From Mesorhizobium sp. CU3 (lineage in GTDB: Bacteria; Pseudomonadota; Alphaproteobacteria; Rhizobiales; Rhizobiaceae), in contig NZ_VFWX01000004.1 of NCBI RefSeq assembly GCF_006442965.1, positions 248,001 to 312,000 of the forward strand: a stretch of 64,000 bases of DNA, read 5' to 3'. Shown here piece after piece: positions 54,102 through 63,909 of the stretch. The translations under genes were made by a program, and so were the position numbers. The notes below the pieces were generated by a model. The model was given only the letters and a program-made list of their open reading frames with translations. It searched no databases and had not been told where the DNA came from. Each line of letters starts with the position of its first letter. Within the stretch, counting starts at the first letter, position 1.

Positions 54102-54470
54102 CTACTGCGCGGCGATCGCGCCGAAGATGATGCCGGAAAGGATGCTGACCAGCACATAGTCGTTGCCGACGCGGATCCACTCCTGGCCGGGACCCGGACG
54201 GCGCAGGCCGTAGCGGTTCCAATCGCGCACCGGCTGATGGCGCTTCCAGTTGGAATAGCGCTGGCCGTTGCGCCAATGGCTGCGCTTCACCATCACCTTC
54301 TTCTTGATGACGCGCTTCTTCACGTCGCGATGCGTGCCGGGCTTCTGCCAGTCGACCTGGGTGTAACTCGACTGCGGCGCGCTCGGCTGGGCGAGCGGCG
54401 CGGCCTGGCCCGAAAAGGCCGAAGCGGCGAGCATCGAGGCTGTGACGGCGGACAATATGAGACGCTTCAT
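54102..54470 (-). CDS. RcnB-family exported protein
   Basis: The product has 122 residues from the ATG at 54470 (AAGGAG upstream). A signal peptide ends near GQAAP. The RcnB domain has a Lys/Arg-rich stretch (RDVKKRVIKKKVMVKRSHW) and LRRPGPGQEWIRVGNDYVLV near the C-terminus, then one hydrophobic end segment. RcnB in E. coli is periplasmic and helps nickel and cobalt balance; such proteins are common in Rhizobiales with unclear roles. Confidence 0.85.
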   Translation of the reverse strand: MKRLILSAVTASMLAASAFSGQAAPLAQPSAPQSSYTQVDWQKPGTHRDVKKRVIKKKVMVKRSHWRNGQRYSNWKRHQPVRDWNRYGLRRPGPGQEWIRVGNDYVLVSILSGIIFGAIAAQ

Positions 54471-54476
54471 GGTCAA

Positions 54477-54831
54477 ACTCCTTGGTTGTCGATAGGCTGA
54501 GGAATAAGCGCGGGCGGATGAACTGAAACTGAACGCTAGATTACAATTCTGTAATGGTTTCAGAAGCTTGCATTATCACGCTCAACAGACTTTCAAGCCG
54601 CGTCCACGACTGTCGGCCGGCAACGACTTCGCCCGGCCGAGTGAGGCGTCGACAGAGGTGCAACCAATGGATCGCCCATTCATTTCCGACATGCGCCGTC
54701 GAACGCAGGCGATCATCGCGACAGAAGAATCTATTATCCGGCTAATGGTAATTGGGTATATTCGCACAGCTTGAAATGACTACGATTCGCCACCCTCTGC
54801 ATGCCGCAAGCGCCGCCCCGCGAGGCCGGCC
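54477..54831. other. Intergenic stretch, no gene supported
   Basis: A 355-bp region between divergent RcnB-like and Na/Pi cotransporter genes. Short open frames here have no ribosome site or recognisable feature. It holds the promoters of both flanking genes. Confidence 0.5.
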
Positions 54832-56496
54832 ATGAGCGGCTCCGTCGTCCTGCTGCACCTTGCCGGCGCGGTGGCGCTGATGCTGTTTGCCACCCGCATG
54901 GTCAAGACCGGTGTCGAGCGCGCCTATGGCGACGTGCTGCGCCACAGGCTGCGCGCCACCATGCGCAATCCCATAATGGCGGTGCTCACCGGCTGCGGGC
55001 TGTCGATCGCGCTGCAGAGCTCCACCGCCGTCACGCTGCTGGTCGGCTCCTTCGCCGGCGCCGGCATCGTCTCGGGCGCCGCCGGGCAATTGGCGGTGCG
55101 CGGCGCCGAGATCGGCTCGGCGCTGGTGGTGAAGCTGCTCACCTTCGATCTCACGCTCCTGGTGCCGCTCTGCCTGATCGCGGGCACCGTCATGTTCATG
55201 GCGACCGAACGGCGCGACTGGCGGCAGCTGGGCCGCATCCTGATCGGCGTCGGCCTCCTGATCCTGTCGCTCGAAATGATCGGCCAGGCATCGGAGCCGC
55301 TGCGCAACAGCCAGTTGATGCCGCTGATCATCAATTATTTTTCGGGCGATTCCATCACCACCTATCTCTTGGCGGCGCTGGTGACGTGGCTGTTCCAGTC
55401 CAGCATCGCCGCCGTGCTCCTGATGGCGACGCTGGCCGGCCGCGGGCTGATCACGCCTGAGTTAGGCGTCGTGCTGGTACTTGGCGTCAATCTCGGCTCC
55501 TCGCTCATCGCGCCGATGCTGACGCGCTCGGCGCCCCCCGAGGTCCGCATCGTGCCGATCGGCAATCTGTTGATGCGCGGGCTCGGCTCGCTGATCATGC
55601 TGATCCTGGTAATGACGCTGAAGCCGGATGTCGCATTCCTCGGCGCGACGGCGCCGTCGCAGATCGTCAACGCTCACATCCTGTTCAACGTGCTGATCCT
55701 GCTCGCCGGCCTGCCGCTCGCCGGCCTCGTCTACCGCGCTTCCGAAAAGATCGTGGCGCTGGGCGCCAAACCCGCGCCTGCCGCCGCGCTGGAAGTGGTG
55801 GAGTTGTCGGCACTCAACGACAGCGCCCTCGACACGCCGAGCCAGGCTCTCGCGAACGCCACGCGCGAGGTGGTGCGGGTCTGCGAGATCGTCGAGATCA
55901 TGCTGAAGCGCATCATCGAGCTCTACGAAGATGCCGACCCCGCCAAGATCAAGGCGCTGGCCGCGCTGGACGACCGCGTCGACCAAAAGCACGCTGCGAT
56001 AAAGCTCTACCTCGCCAAGATCACGCGCAACCCGCTGACGGAGGACGAAGCGCTACGCTGCCAGGAGTTGATCGGCGCCTGCGTCAAGCTCGAGCAGGTC
56101 GGCGACATCATCGTGCGAAACATGCTGGTGCATGTGAAGAAGAAGCTGGATCGCGGTTTGGAATTCACGCCTGAAGGCTGGCGCGAGCTATGCGCCTTCC
56201 ACGCCTCGGTGCTTGCCAACGCGCGCCTTGCCTTCAACGTACTGGTCTCGCGCGATCCGGAAACCGCCCGCCAGCTGGTGCTGGAAAAGGACCTGTTGCG
56301 CGAGCGCGAGAAGGAAACCAGCGCCAGCCATTTCCTGCGCTTGCGCGATGGCACCGCCAAGAGCGTCGAGACCAGTTCGATCCATCTCGACACGATCCGC
56401 GACTTGAAGCAGATCAACTCGCTGCTGGCTTCCATGGCCTATCCCGTGCTTGAGGAACGCGGCCTGCTCGGCGGCTCGCGGCTCAAGGCAAGCTGA
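54832..56496 (+). CDS. Na/phosphate cotransporter family protein (NptA/YjbB-like) with PhoU-like domain
   Basis: The product has 554 residues. Eight or so transmembrane segments carry two QSS repeats (LQSSTAVTL near 60 and FQSSIAAVL near 189), the signature of SLC34/NptA transporters. From about residue 330 a PhoU-like helical domain follows (ATREVVRVCEIVEIMLKR and VKLEQVGDIIVRNML). It probably moves phosphate across the inner membrane; E. coli YjbB exports it. Confidence 0.88.
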   Translation: MSGSVVLLHLAGAVALMLFATRMVKTGVERAYGDVLRHRLRATMRNPIMAVLTGCGLSIALQSSTAVTLLVGSFAGAGIVSGAAGQLAVRGAEIGSALVVKLLTFDLTLLVPLCLIAGTVMFMATERRDWRQLGRILIGVGLLILSLEMIGQASEPLRNSQLMPLIINYFSGDSITTYLLAALVTWLFQSSIAAVLLMATLAGRGLITPELGVVLVLGVNLGSSLIAPMLTRSAPPEVRIVPIGNLLMRGLGSLIMLILVMTLKPDVAFLGATAPSQIVNAHILFNVLILLAGLPLAGLVYRASEKIVALGAKPAPAAALEVVELSALNDSALDTPSQALANATREVVRVCEIVEIMLKRIIELYEDADPAKIKALAALDDRVDQKHAAIKLYLAKITRNPLTEDEALRCQELIGACVKLEQVGDIIVRNMLVHVKKKLDRGLEFTPEGWRELCAFHASVLANARLAFNVLVSRDPETARQLVLEKDLLREREKETSASHFLRLRDGTAKSVETSSIHLDTIRDLKQINSLLASMAYPVLEERGLLGGSRLKAS

Positions 56497-56572
56497 CGCC
56501 GTTCAATGATCTTGCCCGTCCTCGCCTCCGTCGGCTAAGGATCGATCGAGGATCTCGGGAGGACGACCATCG

Positions 56573-56782
56573 ATGGACACGCATTCGCGCAGCTTTGCCA
56601 AGGCGCTTTCCTGGCGCGCCACCGGCACCATCGACACGATGATCATATCACTGGTGGTGACCGGCAGCATCAAGCTCGCGGCCGCGATCGGCGCTACCGA
56701 AGTCGTCACCAAGTCGCTGCTCTATTATCTGCATGAGCGTGCCTGGCTGAAGATCCCTTATGGGCGCCGGACGGCCACGTAA
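56573..56782 (+). CDS. DUF2061 small membrane protein
   Basis: The product has 69 residues with DUF2061 features: SFAKALSWRATGTIDTMIIS (7-26), one to two hydrophobic helices, and LLYYLHERAWLKIPYG. Members often sit by sulfate-assimilation genes, but none are here. ATG follows GGGAGGACG. Confidence 0.85.
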   Translation: MDTHSRSFAKALSWRATGTIDTMIISLVVTGSIKLAAAIGATEVVTKSLLYYLHERAWLKIPYGRRTAT

Positions 56783-56885
56783 GGCCCAACGCTCAAGAAA
56801 AGCTAAATCGGCGTCGACAATTTCTGCATTGCCGATCGCCGCCAGCCGTGGTTTGAGGCAGGCATTCCTCAGGCTTATCTGAATC

Positions 56886-58067
56886 ATGCTGCCGCTGATT
56901 GCCCTTTTCCTTGCCGCTTTCGCCTTCGGCACCACCGAATTCGTCATCGCCGGCGTGCTGCCCGAGGTCGCGCAAGGCCTCGGCGTTTCGGTGCCGACCG
57001 CCGGCTATCTCGTCTCCGGCTATGCCTGCGGGATTGCCATCGGCGGCCCGCTGCTCGCTTTGGCCACCAGCAAGGTGTCGCGAAAGACGCTGCTGCTCGG
57101 TCTTGCGATCGCTTTTACCCTTGGTCAGGTGGCCTGTGCACTGGCGCCGGACTTTGCCTCCATGCTTCTGCTGCGCGTCGCGACCGCCGTCGCGCATGGC
57201 TGCTACTTCGGCGTCGCCATGGTGGTCGCCGTCAGCCTGGTGCGCGAGGACCAGCGCGGTCGCGCCGTGGCGGTCATCCTGTCTGGCCTGACGGTCTCCA
57301 ACGTCATCGGCGTGCCGGCCGGCACCGCCATCGGCGCCCTGTGGGGCTGGCGCGCCACCTTCTGGGTGATGGGTGCGCTGGGCATCGTCGCCATCATCGC
57401 CATGCTTTTGCTGTTGCCGCGCACTCTAGGTGCAGCCAACCGCCCCGCTGGCCTTGCGCGCGAAGTGCGCGTGCTCAGCCGCCAGCAGGTCTGGACGTCG
57501 CTCATCCTGATGCTGATGCTGATGATCGGCCAGTTTACGCTGTTCACCTACATCACGCCCACGCTGCTCGACGTCACCGGCCTCGACGAAAGCCTGATCC
57601 CTTGGGTGCTGCTGCTCAACGGCGTCGGCGCGACGATCGGCGTCTTCGTCGGCGGCAAGCTCTCGGACTGGAAGCTGATGCCGTCGCTCATCACCCTGCT
57701 TGGCCTGCAAGCGGTGATGCTGGCCGTCATCCATGCCGTCGCCCCCTACCCGGTGCCGATGGTCGCGGCGATCGTCCTCTGGGGCGGCCTCAACTTCGCC
57801 ATCGGCGCGCCGGTCCAGACCCGCATCCTCACCTGGACCGCGGATGCCTCGAACCTCGCATCCTCGCTGATCCCGTCCGGCTTCAATGTCGGCATCGCGC
57901 TCGCCGCCTCGCTCGGCGCGGCAATGCTCAATGCCGGCCTCGGCTACCGCAGCTTGCCGCTTGCCGGCGTGCTCGCCATGCTGGTGGCGGTCGTGGTGGC
58001 CGTCGCCTCGCAGGCCTTCGAATGGCGCAGCCGAGCGGCGCCGCCGCTGCCGACGGCAGCGGAGTAG
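56886..58067 (+). CDS. MFS transporter (DHA1 efflux type)
   Basis: The product has 393 residues with twelve transmembrane helices. FAFGTTEFVIAGVLPEVAQG (11-30) and later GWRATFWVMGALGIVAIIAM are typical of arabinose-efflux-like and NepI/YdhP-type DHA1 exporters. Substrate unknown. It ends before a convergent gene. Confidence 0.86.
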   Translation: MLPLIALFLAAFAFGTTEFVIAGVLPEVAQGLGVSVPTAGYLVSGYACGIAIGGPLLALATSKVSRKTLLLGLAIAFTLGQVACALAPDFASMLLLRVATAVAHGCYFGVAMVVAVSLVREDQRGRAVAVILSGLTVSNVIGVPAGTAIGALWGWRATFWVMGALGIVAIIAMLLLLPRTLGAANRPAGLAREVRVLSRQQVWTSLILMLMLMIGQFTLFTYITPTLLDVTGLDESLIPWVLLLNGVGATIGVFVGGKLSDWKLMPSLITLLGLQAVMLAVIHAVAPYPVPMVAAIVLWGGLNFAIGAPVQTRILTWTADASNLASSLIPSGFNVGIALAASLGAAMLNAGLGYRSLPLAGVLAMLVAVVVAVASQAFEWRSRAAPPLPTAAE

Positions 58068-58085
58068 AGCGTCAGGTGGCCAGGT

Positions 58086-59627
58086 TCACTTGAACTTGCC
58101 CTGCGGATCGAGTTTCGGATGCATCATAAGGCATGCCCTTGCGGATGGGCCGACGGCCTCATCCTTTTCCTCTGACACGACGCAGGAGTGACCGGGATCG
58201 CCGGCCGGCATCGGCACCCCTTTGGCGAGCGAAAACTGCACGGAATGTGCGCCTGCCAGGCCCGCCGGGAATTGCGGGATCGACCGCACGATCCTGAACG
58301 TTCCCGAACCCCGCTGCTCCATATGGCCGCTATGCACCAGCTGTGATAGACCAAACTCCTGCGGCAACACCTCGTAGCGCTTGGCCGGCACGCTCGAAAC
58401 GACGCTGGCCGGATCGAAGCGAACCAGCCCTCGCGGCGTGAAACGCAGCCCGCTCCGCCAGCTTGAGGCGTCGAATTGCTCGGGGACTTTGCGCGACTCC
58501 GAGGTGGGCGCCAGATCTTCAAAGGTCATGTCTGGCACAGAAACCCTTGAAAGGCTGTAGATCCCGCTGACATGATCCGCATCGCTGCCAACCATGCCCA
58601 AGAATGCTCTCCTTGCATTGGCAGTCTCGCCGGTGCCGGATTTGTAGAAATAGGTCATGCAACCAGGACCTCCGTTTGTCGCGAGGGCAACACGATCCTT
58701 GGATAGACCGACAACGCCGGAGCGCACGCCACCCACGGGCGCTGCAACAATGAGTTTCTCAACCCGTTCAACCGCTCCTGATACATCCCAGATCTGAGCT
58801 TCATAGCTCGTGACCACAATGTAGAGTGGTGTCCTCCCCGGTTGGACAACGATGGACGACGTGGTCGTTTCGTCATCAGGGTTGTTTACATGGACATCGG
58901 CCATGGCGTCCCCTTCATAGGTGCCGAGAAGTACTGTTTCGGCATTCGCGGAGGGGCGCGGGACCTCGCATGAAGAGATTTGGCTCTGCGCATTGGAGAC
59001 AACAGTTCGCCCGAGCTCTGGCGGCAGGCGCGAGCCAACTTTGGCTATTTCATCCCGAGACAAGACAGTGTTGCGGTCGCTGTCAATTTGCTGGAACACG
59101 GCCATTGCCTTGTCCAAGACCTGCGAGGCCGTCACCTTGCTGCCGTCACCCAAGGCGAGGTAGTCGGCGAGATTTCCTCGCCGACCGGACTGCTGACTTG
59201 GCTGCGCATGTCGATAGGCTTCGAGTAGAGATACATTTCCGTCTCCATCGGTGTCCGTTGAAAGCATGGCTTTGGAGAGCAGCACGGCGACATTTCCATC
59301 AGGCTGGGCACGAAGCTCCTCTATCTCGGCTTTGGAGATCATCCCGTCCTGATTGAGATCTAGCTTGATGAACTGAGCCAAGATCGCGACCTTGTTGCCG
59401 GCGTCACCTTGCTTGGCGACGCGGTCAACCATCTCGCGCGTTAACGTGCCTTGGCGGTCGGCACCGATTCGGAACGGCGACATCACCGACTGCAGAAATG
59501 CTTCGAGTGTCTGCCCTTCCCTTATGCTGCGCGCTACGGCGGGCGGATAAAGCTCTTCGGGCGGAGCAGCCGAGGCGACGCTGGAAAGACAGACTGTGGC
59601 TAACCCTAGGACAACACCAGGTTTCAT
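58086..59627 (-). CDS. Exported EF-hand protein of unknown function
   Basis: The product has 513 residues. A signal peptide ends near ASAAPPEE. Three EF-hand loops are seen: DLNQDGMISKAE (89-100), DTDGDGNVSLLE (124-135) and DSDRNTVLSRDE (about 183-194; Asn at position 5, so weaker). The last 280 residues are mostly beta-rich and end in a Cys pair (HSCVVSE, RACLMM), with no family recognised. It may bind calcium in the periplasm or outside the cell. No operon partner is near. Confidence 0.75.
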   Translation of the reverse strand: MKPGVVLGLATVCLSSVASAAPPEELYPPAVARSIREGQTLEAFLQSVMSPFRIGADRQGTLTREMVDRVAKQGDAGNKVAILAQFIKLDLNQDGMISKAEIEELRAQPDGNVAVLLSKAMLSTDTDGDGNVSLLEAYRHAQPSQQSGRRGNLADYLALGDGSKVTASQVLDKAMAVFQQIDSDRNTVLSRDEIAKVGSRLPPELGRTVVSNAQSQISSCEVPRPSANAETVLLGTYEGDAMADVHVNNPDDETTTSSIVVQPGRTPLYIVVTSYEAQIWDVSGAVERVEKLIVAAPVGGVRSGVVGLSKDRVALATNGGPGCMTYFYKSGTGETANARRAFLGMVGSDADHVSGIYSLSRVSVPDMTFEDLAPTSESRKVPEQFDASSWRSGLRFTPRGLVRFDPASVVSSVPAKRYEVLPQEFGLSQLVHSGHMEQRGSGTFRIVRSIPQFPAGLAGAHSVQFSLAKGVPMPAGDPGHSCVVSEEKDEAVGPSARACLMMHPKLDPQGKFK

Positions 59628-59836
59628 TTCGTCTCCAATGAGGCTTTCAGATCTGCAACTCTAGAGCGAATGTTTTACCCGCGTATGGCGAAAAACTGTC
59701 CGGTTTTCAGTGAGCTGTCAGCAAGCTGCTAACCAATATCGCCATGCAATGAAACCATGTGGTACAAATCACCCGCCCAGCGCCAACGGCGCGTGGAATC
59801 GCCGGCTGCAGCCCACAACGCCATCTCCGGCTGTGG

Positions 59837-60394
59837 CTACAAATAGATCCGAAACCTCAAGCTCTCGGCGCCGCCATAGGCAGCTAGCTTCACGAACCGC
59901 CCGACCGCCTTGCCGCCATTGACCACGATCACCCGCTGCGAAGCGGGGTTGTCGAGATCCGTGGTCATTTCGACATAGTCGAGGCCGACCGCCCTCGCCT
60001 CCTCCAGCATCAGCCTGAGCGCCTCGGTGGCATAGCCGCGGCCCCGCTTCCACGGCACCACCGCATAGCCGATATGGCCAAGCACATGCGACGGCAACTT
60101 GGACGTGCCCTTCTGCCAGCGAAAGCCGATCGAGCCGGCGGCCTCGCCGTCCCAGATCCAGCGCCGGAATCCCGGCAGCCGCGCGACTTTGGTGCCGTCC
60201 GGCAGCGTGATCGGCGAGCCCTTCGCGTGCGGATCGTCGAGGTCGGCAAGAAAGGCCACGGGATCTCGTTCGATGGCCGCAAGCTGCTCGCGCGTCGCCT
60301 CGAGCAATCGCACATTGTCCGGCGACCACCCGCGCTCAAGTGCTGCCTTGTAGGACGGCAGATGTTCGAGCGCGGGCTTGACGATTTGGATCAT
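59837..60394 (-). CDS. GNAT-family N-acetyltransferase
   Basis: The product has 185 residues from the ATG at 60394. The GNAT core is GHIGYAVVPWKRGRGYATEA (116-135), with the acetyl-CoA pyrophosphate-binding R-x2-G-x-A form, and ends with NPASQRVIVVNGGKAVGRF. The acceptor is unknown. It is divergent from an L,D-transpeptidase-like gene. Confidence 0.85.
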   Translation of the reverse strand: MIQIVKPALEHLPSYKAALERGWSPDNVRLLEATREQLAAIERDPVAFLADLDDPHAKGSPITLPDGTKVARLPGFRRWIWDGEAAGSIGFRWQKGTSKLPSHVLGHIGYAVVPWKRGRGYATEALRLMLEEARAVGLDYVEMTTDLDNPASQRVIVVNGGKAVGRFVKLAAYGGAESLRFRIYL

Positions 60395-60582
60395 GGTTCG
60401 TCTCTCAGGCGAGACCAGCAGGCATAATCGCCGCAACGATCGGTCACAAGCCAACGCATCGCCTCTCGATCTCCAAAGATGTCGCTGAACTAGAAGTGTT
60501 TCGCCGATCCATGCGAGACGCTTTATGCTCGGCACGGGTGATTCACGGTGCGAGACGACGCTTTGACAGAAGGGGCAAACCG

Positions 60583-61578
60583 GTGCGGTTGAGATCTGTT
60601 CCGCTGGGTGCGGCCATCTTTTGCCTTGTCGCCTTTCTGGCCGTGCTGACGGTGTCGGTCTCTTCATTCGCGGCGTTGCGGCCCTCGACCATACCCGACT
60701 GGCTGCAGCGCCATGTCGGCGATGGTGAGGGCCAGATCTCGCAGGTGGTGCTGGAACGGGCACGCGCGCTCTACCAGAAGAAGGTAAGCGACGGCTCGGT
60801 CAGGAATGACTGCTATTTCGCCATGGACGCAACACGCCCCGGCGACCTCGGCAACAGCGTGCTCGGCCAGCGCTACTACATCATCTGCGAAGCCAAGCAG
60901 CTGTTTCGCGCGGTTTCCTCAGGCCATGGCGGTGGCCGCAACCTGAAGGGCGCAGCCGACTTCTCCAACGGCAGGCGCTGCGCGAAGAATTTCGGCAACG
61001 CGATGGACTCCGAGCTGACCGCCGGCGGCGCCTACATGACCGCGGAGACCAAGACCTCCTTCAAGGGCTACTACCGCGTCGGCGCGCAGGACGCGGTGTT
61101 CATGCGCACCTTCATCCAGTTCGACGGCGAAGGCGAAGCGGCGAACGCCAGGCAGCGCGTCATCGGCGGCCATCCGGCGGCCATCCTGAAGGGCTTGTGC
61201 ATGCGCAAGAACCCGCAAAGCTCTTACGCCGGCCATGACGGCTTGGTCCCCTTCGGCAAGCTGGTCAACTATGCCGGCGGCCGCAGCAACGGTTGCACCA
61301 GCTGGTCGCCGGCGGACGCCGAGCAGATCATCCCGATGGTCAAGAACAACCCGACGACGCTCTACATCTATCCGGAATCGCGCGACATCGCCGCCGTCGC
61401 GCGGGCCAAGGCCGCCGGCCAGTCGCTGGCCGGCGCAGGCCTTTACTGGAACGCGTCCTGCCTCGGCGAGATCGGCGCGCCGAAATTCTGGCCGAAGAAG
61501 ACGCTGGAGCCGATCATCGCCCAGTACAAGAAGGACCATCCGGCGCCGCTGCCGCAGCCGGTGCCGATGTGCAAGTAG
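60583..61578 (+). CDS. L,D-transpeptidase-like catalytic domain protein (YkuD_2 type)
   Basis: The product has 331 residues from a GTG at 60583 with AAGGGG upstream; an ATG at 60496 would add 29 basic residues. A signal anchor (LGAAIFCLVAFLAVLTVSVS) leads to the catalytic domain: SSGHGGGRNLKG and GRSNGCTSWSPAD, with the likely nucleophile Cys238. The murein L,D-transpeptidase catalytic domain family (PF13645) acts on cell-wall peptides in the periplasm. Confidence 0.8.
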   Translation: MRLRSVPLGAAIFCLVAFLAVLTVSVSSFAALRPSTIPDWLQRHVGDGEGQISQVVLERARALYQKKVSDGSVRNDCYFAMDATRPGDLGNSVLGQRYYIICEAKQLFRAVSSGHGGGRNLKGAADFSNGRRCAKNFGNAMDSELTAGGAYMTAETKTSFKGYYRVGAQDAVFMRTFIQFDGEGEAANARQRVIGGHPAAILKGLCMRKNPQSSYAGHDGLVPFGKLVNYAGGRSNGCTSWSPADAEQIIPMVKNNPTTLYIYPESRDIAAVARAKAAGQSLAGAGLYWNASCLGEIGAPKFWPKKTLEPIIAQYKKDHPAPLPQPVPMCK

Positions 61579-61660
61579 CCGTTGGAGCAATTCCAGGAAA
61601 AGTGTGCAGCGGTTTTCCGTCCGGAATTGCGTAAAACAAAGAGATAGAGCCGATAGGTTT

Positions 61661-62110
61661 CTACGACAGCAGCCCCTTGATGATGGCGCTCGCCTTGGCG
61701 AAGTCCATCTGCCCGGCATATTTCTGCTTCAGCACGCCGATCACCTTGCCCATGTCCTTCTGGCTGGCGGCGCCGGTGGCGGCGATGGCCTCGCGGGCGG
61801 CGGCCGTGATGGCGGCATCGTCGAGCTGCTTCGGCAGGAATTCGAGGATGACCTCCATCTCGGCGCGTTCCTTGGCCGCCAGTTCCGGCCGCTTGCCGTC
61901 CTCGAAGGCCTTCGCCGATTCCTCGCGCTGCTTCACCATCTTGGAGAGGATCTGCAGGACCTCGTCATCGCCGGCCGGCGGCTTGCCGGCGCCGCGATTG
62001 ACGATGTCGCGGTCATGGATCGCCGCCTGGATCAGCCTGAGCGTCGGCAAGCGCTCCTTGTCCTGCGCCTTCATCGCGCTCTTCATGGATTCGGCGATTT
62101 TCTCGCGCAT
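61661..62110 (-). CDS. GatB/YqeY domain protein
   Basis: The product has 149 residues from the ATG at 62110 (AAGGAGAAG upstream). MREKIAESMKSAMKAQDKER and LEFLPKQL with GKVIGVLKQKYAGQMDFAKA match YqeY, a small helical protein related to the tRNA-binding tail of GatB. Its exact role is not settled. It is divergent from carA, a common arrangement in Rhizobiales. Confidence 0.9.
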   Translation of the reverse strand: MREKIAESMKSAMKAQDKERLPTLRLIQAAIHDRDIVNRGAGKPPAGDDEVLQILSKMVKQREESAKAFEDGKRPELAAKERAEMEVILEFLPKQLDDAAITAAAREAIAATGAASQKDMGKVIGVLKQKYAGQMDFAKASAIIKGLLS

Positions 62111-62372
62111 GGTGCTTCTCCTTCGAATGCGCCGGACAATAGCTTCGTCGGTCGCGTGACGCAAATCCCGGCAAACCACTGATTTTGCTGGACGAATGCA
62201 AATCTATCCTGGCTAGGGGCCGCTGCATTGACCACTCCCGCACCTTCCCCTATGTACTCGGTCCTGCATAAGACAATGAAACCGACGCGTGGGAGCTGAG
62301 ATATCCAGCTCGCGCGCCTTGCCGCGCAAACGGTCCCGACCACCGCTTGTAACGCCCGACAGGAGTGCCGCC

Positions 62373-63578
62373 ATGGCCACGATCACCGCCCCCTGGGCCA
62401 CCGAAAAGCCGACCGCCCTTCTGGTGCTCGCCGACGGCACGGTGATCGAGGGTCGCGGTCTCGGCGCCACCGGATCGGCCGTCGCGGAAGTGTGCTTCAA
62501 CACCGCGCTCACCGGCTACGAGGAAATCCTCACCGATCCGTCCTATGCCGGCCAGATCGTCACCTTCACCTTCCCGCATATCGGCAATGTCGGCACCAAT
62601 GACGAGGACATCGAGGACCTCAACCCGGCGGCCCGCGCCGGCGCCGTCGGCGCGATCTTCAAGGCCAACGTCACCGACCCGTCCAACTATCGCGCCGCCG
62701 GCCATCTCGACCAGTGGCTGAAGCGGCGCGGCATCGTGGCACTTTCCGGTATCGACACCCGTGCGCTTACCGTGCTGATCCGCGAGAAGGGCATGCCGAA
62801 CGCCGTCATCGCGCATGCGCCGGACGGCGTCTTCGACGTCGAAGACCTGAAGCGGCAGGCCGCCGCCTGGTCCGGCCTGATCGGGCTCGATCTCGCCAAG
62901 GAGGTCACGTCCGGCCAGTCGTCGGTCTGGCGCGAGACGTCCTGGGTGTGGAACGAAGGCTATGGCGAGCAGGCCGAACCCTCTATGCATGTCGTGGCGA
63001 TCGACTATGGCGTGAAGCGCAACATCCTGCGCCTGCTCGCCGGCCTCGGCGCCAAGGTCACAATCGTGCCGGCCAAGACCGGCGCCGACGAGATCCTGGC
63101 CATGCAGCCGGACGGCATCTTCCTGTCGAACGGCCCCGGCGACCCGGAAGCCACCGGCGACTATGCCGTGCCGGTGATCCAGGACCTGCTGAAGACCGAT
63201 ATCCCGGTGTTCGGCATCTGCCTCGGGCACCAGATGCTGGCGCTGGCGCTCGGCGGCAAGACCGCCAAGATGCATCAGGGCCATCACGGTGCCAACCATC
63301 CGGTCAAGGACCACACGACGGGCAAGGTCGAGATCGTCTCGATGAACCATGGTTTCGCGGTCGACGCGGACTCGTTGCCCGAAGGCGTCGAGGAAACCCA
63401 CGTCTCGCTGTTCGACGGCTCGAATTGCGGCATCGCGCTGACCGGCAGGCCGGTGTTTTCGGTCCAGCACCATCCGGAGGCCTCGCCCGGCCCGCAGGAT
63501 TCGCACTATCTGTTCCGCCGCTTCGTCAACCTGATCCGCGAGCGCCGCGGCGAGGAGAAATTGGCGGAAAGGGCCTGA
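62373..63578 (+). CDS. carA: Carbamoyl-phosphate synthase small subunit
   Basis: The product has 401 residues from the ATG at 62373 (AGGAG upstream). The N-terminal CPSase small-chain domain (EVCFNTALTGYEEILTDPSY) is followed by the class I glutaminase with SNGPGDPEA, the nucleophile Cys283 in GICLGHQ, and His367/Glu369 in QHHPEASPGP. It hands ammonia to CarB for arginine and pyrimidine synthesis. carB is not in the window. Confidence 0.97.
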   Translation: MATITAPWATEKPTALLVLADGTVIEGRGLGATGSAVAEVCFNTALTGYEEILTDPSYAGQIVTFTFPHIGNVGTNDEDIEDLNPAARAGAVGAIFKANVTDPSNYRAAGHLDQWLKRRGIVALSGIDTRALTVLIREKGMPNAVIAHAPDGVFDVEDLKRQAAAWSGLIGLDLAKEVTSGQSSVWRETSWVWNEGYGEQAEPSMHVVAIDYGVKRNILRLLAGLGAKVTIVPAKTGADEILAMQPDGIFLSNGPGDPEATGDYAVPVIQDLLKTDIPVFGICLGHQMLALALGGKTAKMHQGHHGANHPVKDHTTGKVEIVSMNHGFAVDADSLPEGVEETHVSLFDGSNCGIALTGRPVFSVQHHPEASPGPQDSHYLFRRFVNLIRERRGEEKLAERA

Positions 63579-63597
63579 TCCTTTTCGAGGTTCTGCG

Positions 63598-63903
63598 ATG
63601 CGTGCAGTTGAAGAAGCTTTGGAAGATGCTGCGGATGTAGCGATATACGATGAGCGGAAGGCCGCGCTTAAAACAGAGAAGGCTCTGCCTGCCGACGTCA
63701 CCATCGATATCCTGCGCGGTTCCAGTCGGCTCAAGGCGCTGCGCAATTGGCGCAATCTGACTCAAGCCGAATTGGCGAATGCGATCGGTGTCAGCCAGGG
63801 TTTCCTGCCGGACCTCGAGTCCAATCGTCGTAAGCCGTCTGAGCAGACCAGTGCAATGCTGGCGGAGGCGCTCGATGTCCCCGGCGAATGGATCGAGTTC
63901 TAG
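63598..63903 (+). CDS. XRE-family HTH protein (antitoxin-like, no toxin partner seen)
   Basis: The product has 101 residues. The C-terminal HTH is LTQAELANAIGVSQGFLPDL (55-74); the N-terminal helical stretch (EALEDAADVAIYDERKAALK) is like antitoxins of RelE/HigB-type systems. It starts 19 bp after carA with a GAGG upstream. No toxin gene lies on either side within the window, so it may be an orphan antitoxin or plain regulator. Confidence 0.7.
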   Translation: MRAVEEALEDAADVAIYDERKAALKTEKALPADVTIDILRGSSRLKALRNWRNLTQAELANAIGVSQGFLPDLESNRRKPSEQTSAMLAEALDVPGEWIEF

Positions 63904-63909
63904 TCATCC

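Noticed and set aside
62250..63755. A 501-codon minus-strand frame opposite carA
   Set aside because: A shadow of carA; no motif, and carA is unmistakable.
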